Shown here: one piece after another, positions 6,877-12,070 of the stretch
Numbering within the stretch: position 1 is the first letter of the stretch
How the letters are laid out: the number at the start of each line of letters is the position of its first letter
Source of the DNA: Desulfobulbaceae bacterium UBA2213
GTDB taxonomy: Bacteria; Desulfobacterota; Desulfobulbia; Desulfobulbales; Desulfocapsaceae
Direction of reading: 5' to 3'
Assembly: GCA_002327225.1 (NCBI GenBank)
Contig: DCUN01000160.1
Span: 3,933-16,002 of the forward strand
Length of the DNA stretch: 12,070 bases
Program-made: the position numbers and the translations under genes
The notes under the pieces: generated by a model
What the model was told of the DNA's origin: nothing
Seen by the model: the letters and a program-made list of their open reading frames with translations, nothing else
Database searches by the model: none

Positions 6877-8868
6877 ATGAGTGATGAGAGAAACGGATGC
6901 GGCCCCTGTAATACGATTACCTGTGCATCGACCAAGGATCTGTTGAGTCAGGATCTGGCAAAACAGGTTCGTACTGCCTATGACCGTATTGAGAGTCGAG
7001 GCATGTCTGCCTGTCTCTTTGGTTCCGGCGGCACCTGTTGCAAGAACTGTAATATGGGGCCATGTCAGATTATTGATGGTGTTGAATCCATGATAGGTGT
7101 CTGCGGGGCAACGGCCGATACCGTAGCCGCCAGAAACTTTGCCCGGACTGTTGCGGCCGGCACCGCCGCTCATACCGATCATGCCCGTGAGATGGTGCGC
7201 GGTTTTATTGCTACCGCCAAGGGTGAAACGCCGCATGAGATCAAGGATGTGCAGAAGCTGCATGCCATGGCCGAAGTCTTCGGTATTGTCACCGAGGGAC
7301 GTGATAAGAACGAGATCGCTCTCGAACTCGGTACTAAGGCGCTGGCAGAATTCGGTCAGCAGGACGGCACGCTCACCATGCTCAAGCGTGCTCCGAAAAA
7401 AGTACAGGCCAACTGGAAAAAATTGGGTATTGAGCCGCGCGGCATTGATCGTGAGGTGGTGGAGACCATGCATCGGACCCATATGGGTGTTGATCAGGAG
7501 TTCCACAATATCATGCGTCAGGCTTCAAGATGTGCCCTGGCAGATGGCTGGGGCGCCTCCATGCTCTCCACGGAACTGACCGATATCATGTTCGGTACCC
7601 CCGTTCCCAAGCGTGCCATCATTGATCTTGGGGTGTTGAAGGGCGATCACGTCAATGTCACCGTCCATGGCCATGAGCCGCTGCTGGCCGAGTCCTTGTG
7701 TCTGGCTGCCGAGGATGCGGATATCCTGGCCCTGGTCAAGAAGGTGGGGGCCAAGGGGCTCAATCTGGCCGGCGTCTGCTGTACCGGTAATGAGATCCTC
7801 ATGCGTCGCGGAATTCCGGTCGCCGGCAGTTTTATCCAGCAGGAGATGGTGCTGGCCACCGGCGCGGTCGAGGCCATGGTGGTTGATGTCCAGTGTACCA
7901 TGCAGTCACTGGCCCAGGTCGTCAAAGGGAAACATACCGATATTATCACTACCAATTATCGGGCCAAGATGCCTGACGCCATTCACATCCAGTTTGATGA
8001 ACATGATGCCATGGCTTCGGCCAAAAAGATCCTGACCCATGCCATCAATAACTTTAAAAAACGGGGCGACTATTATATCCCCGTCGACAAAAAAGTGGAT
8101 ATGGTGGTCGGCTTCAGTCATGAAAGCATTAACTACATGCTGGGTGGACGTTTCCGCCAGAGCTACCGGCCACTGAATGACAATATTATCAATGGCCGGA
8201 TCAAGGGTGTGGTGGCGATGGTCGGTTGTGAGCATTTCAAGTACGCCGATGATGTCCACTTCAAGATTGCCGTCGAGCTACTGAAAAATAATGTCCTGAT
8301 CCTGGCCACCGGCTGTGCGGCCCAGGCCCTTGGCAGAATGGGGCTGATGCGGCCCGAGGCAGCGGCGGAGTACTGCGGGGCAAGCCTGGCTGAGGTGTGC
8401 GAGACCGTTGGTATGCCGCCTGTTCTTCATGTCGGCTCCTGTGTTGATAACAGTCGCCTGCTGATCGCCCTCACCGAGATGGTGAAAGAAGGGGGCCTGG
8501 GAGAAGCCTTTTCTGATCTTCCGGCCTGTGGTACCGCGCCCTTGTGGATGAGTGAAAAGGCAGTGGCCATTGGTCAGTATTTTGTCGCCAGCGGCGCCCA
8601 TGTCGTCTTTCAGAATTTGCCGACTACCGGCGCCAAGGCCTTTAACAACTATCTTCTTGATGGAATGAAAGAAGAGTACGGGGCTCCCTGGGGTGTTGAG
8701 GAAGATCCGGTCAAATTGGCCCATAAGATGATCAAGGCCATTGATGGCAAGCGTGAGGCGTTGGGCATCAACAAAAAGCAGGATCGTGTTCTCTTCGATA
8801 TGGAGATGCGCCGTGATTTGACCACCGGCCATGCTGGTATTCCAGGCGTTGGATGCGGGCAAAAATAA
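6877..8868 (+). CDS. cooS: Anaerobic Ni-Fe carbon monoxide dehydrogenase catalytic subunit
   Basis: A 663-residue CooS/AcsA-type CODH that interconverts CO2 and CO, here probably the CO-supplying partner of acetyl-CoA synthase. Cluster ligands are all present: D-cluster C46 and C54; B-cluster C55, C58, C63 and C76; C-cluster H266 (VHGHEP), a Cys of GVCCTGNE (301/302), C340 (VDVQC), C451 (VGCEHF), C480 (ATGC) and C522 (GSCVDNSR). The putative proton-relay residues H99/H102 (AAHTDHAREM) and K561 (SEKAVAIG) are also kept, so an active enzyme is expected. The N-terminus has extra cysteines (C8, C11, C16), as often seen in the family. GGAGGAAA precedes the ATG. No nickel-insertion gene cooC is adjacent in this window. 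A large hairpin follows the stop codon. In an acs context the gene is also named acsA. Confidence 0.97.
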   Translation: MSDERNGCGPCNTITCASTKDLLSQDLAKQVRTAYDRIESRGMSACLFGSGGTCCKNCNMGPCQIIDGVESMIGVCGATADTVAARNFARTVAAGTAAHTDHAREMVRGFIATAKGETPHEIKDVQKLHAMAEVFGIVTEGRDKNEIALELGTKALAEFGQQDGTLTMLKRAPKKVQANWKKLGIEPRGIDREVVETMHRTHMGVDQEFHNIMRQASRCALADGWGASMLSTELTDIMFGTPVPKRAIIDLGVLKGDHVNVTVHGHEPLLAESLCLAAEDADILALVKKVGAKGLNLAGVCCTGNEILMRRGIPVAGSFIQQEMVLATGAVEAMVVDVQCTMQSLAQVVKGKHTDIITTNYRAKMPDAIHIQFDEHDAMASAKKILTHAINNFKKRGDYYIPVDKKVDMVVGFSHESINYMLGGRFRQSYRPLNDNIINGRIKGVVAMVGCEHFKYADDVHFKIAVELLKNNVLILATGCAAQALGRMGLMRPEAAAEYCGASLAEVCETVGMPPVLHVGSCVDNSRLLIALTEMVKEGGLGEAFSDLPACGTAPLWMSEKAVAIGQYFVASGAHVVFQNLPTTGAKAFNNYLLDGMKEEYGAPWGVEEDPVKLAHKMIKAIDGKREALGINKKQDRVLFDMEMRRDLTTGHAGIPGVGCGQK

Positions 8869-8881
8869 AGAAAAAACTGAA

Positions 8882-8940
8882 CTCGCGCAGAGACGCAGAG
8901 ACGCTGAGATTTTTTGCTTTTCTCTGCGTCTCTGCGCGAG
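8882..8940. repeat. Perfect 20-bp inverted repeat (dispersed intergenic palindrome type)
   Basis: Left arm 8882-8901 and right arm 8921-8940 are exact reverse complements over 20 bp, separated by a 19-nt loop (8902-8920). Each arm contains two offset copies of CAGAGACG/GCAGAGA-like units. I recognise the wording: CGCGCAGAGACGCAGAGACGC repeats occur between genes in many unrelated bacterial genomes and when translated give RRRDAE or SLRLC peptides. It sits 13 bp after the cooS stop and 46 bp before the metF-acsD start. In the transcript it would form a very stable stem-loop. There is no T-run on the plus side; on the minus side the stem is followed by a T-rich stretch. Identity as a dispersed element is from memory, not a search. 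Confidence 0.88.
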
Positions 8941-8986
8941 AAAAAATATAAATGAAGCGAGTTTTTCTGATGGAGGGGCGCGTCCG

Positions 8987-11644
8987 ATGAAATCGGGGAG
9001 TAATCTTGAAAGGGTGTTGAAGGCGGGAGAGTTCGCGGTAACAGGTGAACTGGGGCCTCCTAAAAATGGGAACCCTGAAGTGGTGCGGGAAAAGGCGCGC
9101 CTCTTGAAAGGTCATGTGGATGCAGTCAATATCACCGACTGCCAGACGGCAATAGTCCGCATGTCATCCATTGCTGCAGGTCTGATTACCCAGAACGAAG
9201 GGGTTGAGCCTGTGATCCAGATGACCTGCCGTGACCGGAATCGTATCGGCATGCAGTCGGATATCCTGGGGGCGCAGGCACTGGGTCTGAAAAACCTTCT
9301 CTGTCTGACCGGTGATCATCAGAAGTTCGGTAATCATCCCGGCTCAAAAGGGGTCTTTGACATGGACTCCATTCAGATGCTGGGTATGGTCAAGGCCATG
9401 CGGGACGAGAAACGGTTCCAGTGCGGTGAGGAAATCAAGAGCGGCGAGCCAAAACTCTTTCTTGGCGCTGCTGCGAATCCCTTTGCCAATCCTTTTGAAT
9501 ACCGGGCAGTACGCTTAGGGAAAAAGGTGGCTGCCGGCGCTGATTTTATCCAGACCCAGATCATCTATAATGTGGAAAGATTTGCCAAGTTCATGGAGAT
9601 GGTTCGTGACCTCGGGCTTGATGAAAAGGTCTACATCCTGGCTGGCGTCACTCCCCCCAAATCTCTTGGCATGGCCCGCTACATGAAGAGTTCTGTCCCC
9701 GGTATGGATGTGACCGATGATGTGATCCGGCGGATGCAGGATGCCAAGGACAAACAGGATGAAGGCATCAATATCTGTGTCGATATCATCAAACAGGTCA
9801 AGGAGATCAAAGGTGTGGCTGGTGTCCATGTCATGGCCATTGAATGGGAAAGCGCGGTGCCGGAGATCCTCAAACGGGCCGGCCTGCTGCCACGTCCTTC
9901 CATCTTCGGCGAGGCTGTTGCCGAGGGTGTGGCCCCTGCTGAAGAGAGACGTGAATCTATCCAGGTTCAGGGTGCGGACAGTGACAAGGTGCTTGACCAG
10001 GCCAGAGCTGAGGCGGAAGTGATCGTTGCGACTGCCCGCAGAGAGGCGGAAGCGCTTATGGTGAAGGCCCAGGCCGCGACACAGAAGGTGGCTGTGGCTG
10101 ATACGAATATGACTGGAACAACTGTGCCTGTGAGCACAACAGAAGGCGCAATAGATGACGCAGGAGAGCATGAGATGAATGAAAAAGAGCGTATCATGGC
10201 CTTGGATGCCATGAATCATGGACTGTCCGCCTTGAAAAAGGCCTATGGCCTGTCCGACGAGCAGTTTGAGGCCATTACCAATTTTGCAGGCGCTCATGCC
10301 ATTCTTAATCGTGAGCCGCAAAAGGCGGTGGTGGCTGCTGCCCCTGTAGCTCCCGTAGCTGCTCCTGCTGCAGCACCTGCCCCGAAAGTTGATAAAGCAG
10401 CTGAAGATGCAGAAAAGGCTGCGGCTGAGGCCAAAACTGCAGCCGCAGCCAAGGCTGCTGAACAGGCCAAAGCGCAGGAGACAGCCCAAAAGGCGGAACA
10501 GGAAAAGGCAGCAGCAGAAGCGAAAATGAAGGCGGATGCTGAGGCAAAAGCTGCCGCTGAAGCCAAGGCCAAGGCTGAAGAAGTCGCAAAAGCAAAAGCC
10601 GCCAGCGAGGCTGCATCTCAGCCGGCAGTTCAAGCCGCCACGAGTGATTTTGCAGTTGCCCCTTTGGCCCTTGAGAAGACGACCCTTGCCGAGCGCGCAA
10701 GCAAGGTTGATGAGAAATCGTACAAGGAAAAATATACCGGTGTTATCCGCGAGACCGTTCTCGGCAATGGTGATCATACCATTACCGTTGGTGGCAGCGC
10801 CTCCATGCCCTTCCATCTCTTTGAAGGCAATCAGCCCCATAAGGCACTGATTGCCATGGATGTCCTTGATGCACGGCCTGAAGACTGGCCGGAGACCCTG
10901 GCCCAGCACTTCACCGATGTCATGGACAATCCGGTTGCCTGGGCTCAGAAATGTATCAAGCAATATGGAGCCGAGGCCATTAATATCTCCCTTGTTTCCA
11001 CTGATCCCAACGGCATGAATCGTTCTGCTGCTGATGCGGCGAAGATTGCCGCTCAGGTCATTGAAGCGGTCGAGGTACCCATCATTGTCTGGGGGTGCGG
11101 CAATAATGAAAAGGATACCGAAACGCTGAGAGGACTGACCTCAGTTATCGGCAATAAAAAGGTCTGTCTGGCCCCCCTTGAGGATGCCAATTATCGTACC
11201 GTTGGAGCTACAGCCATGGCCTTCCAGCACGCCATTGTCGCTGCCTCACCCATTGACGTAAATTTGGCCAAACAGTTGAATATTCTTCTGCAGAACCTTG
11301 GCGTATCCCTTGATACCGTGCTCATGGATCCTTCAGTGGGTGCCCTTGGCTATGGAATTGAGTACACCTATTCGGTCATGGAACGTATCCGCATGGCAGC
11401 CCTCATTCAGCAGGATGAAAAACTGCAGGTCCCCTTTATCTGTAATCTGGGACGTGAGGTGTGGAAGGCCAAAGAGACCAAGCTGCCTACAGATTCCATG
11501 ATAGGCGACCAGGAGACTCGAGGGATCATGATGGAGGCACTGACTGCAAGTTGTATGCTTCTGGCTGGTGGTGATGTTCTGATCATGCGCCATCCTAAGG
11601 CGGTGGCTATGACGAAATCATTGATCAATGGTTTGATGGGCTGA
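8987..11644 (+). CDS. Fusion of methylene-THF reductase (MetF) and corrinoid iron-sulfur protein small subunit (AcsD/CdhD)
   Basis: An 885-residue fusion. Residues 1-303 are a MetF-type flavin-dependent methylene-THF reductase: ELGPPKN with E21, LLCLTGDHQKFG (104-115), VFDMDSIQML (123-132), ANPFANPFEY (163-172), GADFIQTQIIYN (184-195), ILAGVTPPKS and HVMAIEWE. Residues about 304-575 are a tether: a predicted coiled coil (331-365, DQARAEAEVIVATARREAEA), a small helical segment (397-442), then an Ala/Lys/Glu TolA-like stretch (447-552). Residues about 578-885 match AcsD/CdhD, which carries the methyl group with AcsC: GVIRETVLGNGDHTITVGG, VWGCGNNEKDTETL, APLEDANYRTVGATAMAFQH, DPSVGALGYGIEYTYS, PFICNLGREVWKAKE. 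Both catalytic parts are full length. The start is ATG 8987, with GGAGGGG upstream. An in-frame ATG at 8831 is rejected because it overlaps cooS and reads through the inverted repeat. No MetV partner is in the window. Confidence 0.93.
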   Translation: MKSGSNLERVLKAGEFAVTGELGPPKNGNPEVVREKARLLKGHVDAVNITDCQTAIVRMSSIAAGLITQNEGVEPVIQMTCRDRNRIGMQSDILGAQALGLKNLLCLTGDHQKFGNHPGSKGVFDMDSIQMLGMVKAMRDEKRFQCGEEIKSGEPKLFLGAAANPFANPFEYRAVRLGKKVAAGADFIQTQIIYNVERFAKFMEMVRDLGLDEKVYILAGVTPPKSLGMARYMKSSVPGMDVTDDVIRRMQDAKDKQDEGINICVDIIKQVKEIKGVAGVHVMAIEWESAVPEILKRAGLLPRPSIFGEAVAEGVAPAEERRESIQVQGADSDKVLDQARAEAEVIVATARREAEALMVKAQAATQKVAVADTNMTGTTVPVSTTEGAIDDAGEHEMNEKERIMALDAMNHGLSALKKAYGLSDEQFEAITNFAGAHAILNREPQKAVVAAAPVAPVAAPAAAPAPKVDKAAEDAEKAAAEAKTAAAAKAAEQAKAQETAQKAEQEKAAAEAKMKADAEAKAAAEAKAKAEEVAKAKAASEAASQPAVQAATSDFAVAPLALEKTTLAERASKVDEKSYKEKYTGVIRETVLGNGDHTITVGGSASMPFHLFEGNQPHKALIAMDVLDARPEDWPETLAQHFTDVMDNPVAWAQKCIKQYGAEAINISLVSTDPNGMNRSAADAAKIAAQVIEAVEVPIIVWGCGNNEKDTETLRGLTSVIGNKKVCLAPLEDANYRTVGATAMAFQHAIVAASPIDVNLAKQLNILLQNLGVSLDTVLMDPSVGALGYGIEYTYSVMERIRMAALIQQDEKLQVPFICNLGREVWKAKETKLPTDSMIGDQETRGIMMEALTASCMLLAGGDVLIMRHPKAVAMTKSLINGLMG
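10162..10177 (+). promoter_or_regulatory. Internal ribosome binding site and ATG within the metF-acsD fusion
   Basis: AGGAGAG (10162-10168) lies 6 nt before an in-frame ATG at 10175-10177, residue 397 of the fusion. Initiation here would give a 489-residue protein with the small helical segment, the Ala-rich stretch and the whole AcsD domain, but no MetF. The following residues MNEKERIMALDAMNHGLSAL look like a natural protein N-terminus. Spacing and sequence are seen; use of the site is inferred. Confidence 0.5.
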
Positions 11645-11648
11645 TTTT

Positions 11649-11707
11649 AGTGCCTTACAGCTCATTTTCTTGTTTTTTTCACAAGAAAATGAGCTGCGAA
11701 AGGCACT
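11649..11707. repeat. Long inverted repeat between metF-acsD and acsB
   Basis: The outer arms AGTGCCTT (11649-11656) and AAGGCACT (11700-11707) and the inner 16-bp perfect arms (11658-11673 and 11681-11696, CAGCTCATTTTCTTGT and its complement) pair around a 7-nt T-rich loop, with a one-against-three-base bulge (A versus CGA) between them. It begins 4 bp after the fusion stop codon. No T-run follows the stem, so it is not a canonical terminator for acsB-proximal transcription; it may stabilise the upstream 3' end or partly stop transcription, or be a small mobile-element remnant. Confidence 0.85.
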
Positions 11708-11723
11708 TATCCCGTTCATTGGG

Positions 11724-11759
11724 GTTAGCTGATATCTGATAACTGTTAGCTGATAACAG
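11724..11759 (+). repeat. Short tandem/direct repeat GTTAGCTGATA
   Basis: GTTAGCTGATA occurs at 11724-11734 and again at 11745-11755, a 21-nt period, with related CTGATAAC words between them. The second copy is part of a small stem, CTGTTA (11743-11748) with TAACAG (11754-11759). It is directly upstream of the acsB ribosome binding site region and adjacent to the long inverted repeat. Whether it is an operator or part of a dispersed intergenic element cannot be told. Confidence 0.6.
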
Positions 11760-11784
11760 AGATACAATTAAGGGAGTTTATATT

Positions 11785-12070
11785 ATGTCAAAGATCATCT
11801 GTTCCGCTGCCATTCGTGGGGCCCGGAAAATTATAGATATGGCCGAGGAGAGTTATGAAGAGGCGCTGAAGAAATATGGCGCTGATCATGAGGTTTCCTT
11901 TCCTAATACAGCCTATTATCTGCCAGTTATCTACAGTATGCTGGGAGCGAAGGTTGAAAAATTAGGTGATATGAAGGATATCTTTCAGGAATGCCACAAG
12001 CTGATGCCGCCTGTGGTGACCGGGGATATCTGGCTGCCCTATCTAGCGCCAGCGCTGGATGCCGGTATGG
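11785..12070 (+). CDS. acsB: Acetyl-CoA synthase beta subunit, N-terminal part, cut by window edge
   Basis: The first 95 codons are open to the right edge. AAGGGAG lies before ATG 11785. The segment around DHEVSFPNTAYYLPVIYSML and KVEKLGDMKDIF matches the N-terminal CODH-binding domain of AcsB/CdhC (family wording such as DHPVGYPDTAYYLPVI and KKLGDL). AcsB condenses CO, the corrinoid-borne methyl group and CoA at its nickel-containing A-cluster; those ligands lie outside the window and cannot be checked. The N-terminus starts about 15-20 residues closer to this motif than the Moorella protein as I remember it. It follows the fusion gene by 140 bp, a longer gap than the others in the run because of the inverted and direct repeats. 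Confidence 0.93.
   Translation, partial: MSKIICSAAIRGARKIIDMAEESYEEALKKYGADHEVSFPNTAYYLPVIYSMLGAKVEKLGDMKDIFQECHKLMPPVVTGDIWLPYLAPALDAGM

Noticed and set aside
6508..7506. 332-codon minus-strand open frame opposite folD and cooS
   Set aside because: It spans the complement of two certain genes and their spacer, with no family resemblance; a shadow frame.
8831..8986. Upstream ATG that would lengthen the MetF-AcsD fusion to 937 residues
   Set aside because: It overlaps the end of cooS, has no ribosome binding site, and its extra 52 residues are the translated palindromic repeat. ATG 8987 has GGAGGGG and gives a normal MetF N-terminus.
8869..8986. CRISPR array suggested by repeated CGCAGAGA words
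   Set aside because: The repetition is within the arms of one palindrome; there are no regularly spaced direct repeats with unique spacers.
9515..10963. 482-codon open frame on the minus strand opposite the fusion gene
   Set aside because: It is a Ser/Cys/Leu/Gly-rich shadow created by the Ala-rich linker codons and strong codon bias of metF-acsD; it has no recognisable domain.

Overview
The window looks like chromosome of an anaerobic Desulfobacterota bacterium, most likely a sulfate reducer or disproportionator of the Desulfobulbales type. This is inferred from two things: a Wood-Ljungdahl (reductive acetyl-CoA) gene set with a monofunctional CooS/AcsA-type CO dehydrogenase, and the order rpsF-rpsR-DUF2232, which is usual in the former Deltaproteobacteria. 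No tRNA, rRNA, CRISPR array, insertion sequence or prophage gene was seen.

Left half (1-5605, all minus strand): reading leftwards from about 5605 come an AI-2E/PerM-family membrane protein, an M18 aminopeptidase, a small lytic transglycosylase, a single-domain MazG pyrophosphohydrolase, ribosomal proteins S6 and S18, and a DUF2232 membrane protein that runs off the left edge. These are mostly housekeeping genes. The rpsF leader carries a hairpin that may be an S6:S18 autoregulatory element.

Divergent spacer (5606-5929): AT-rich, with a likely sigma-70 promoter towards folD, a weaker one towards the membrane protein, and a 9-bp inverted repeat overlapping the latter.

Right half (5930-12070, all plus strand): folD, cooS, a metF-acsD fusion and the start of acsB. 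FolD makes methylene-THF, the MetF part reduces it to methyl-THF, the AcsD part is the small subunit of the corrinoid iron-sulfur protein that carries the methyl group, CooS interconverts CO2 and CO, and AcsB joins CO, methyl and CoA into acetyl-CoA. The pathway could run in either direction (carbon fixation or acetate oxidation). Fhs, AcsC, AcsE, MetV and CooC are not in the window.

Most notable features: (1) one uninterrupted 885-residue ORF joins MetF to AcsD through a roughly 270-residue coiled-coil/Ala-rich tether; (2) a strong Shine-Dalgarno sequence and ATG inside that ORF could also give a 489-residue AcsD-only product; (3) large hairpins sit in the spacers on both sides of the fusion gene. 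The first is a perfect 20-bp inverted repeat that looks like a widely dispersed intergenic element.
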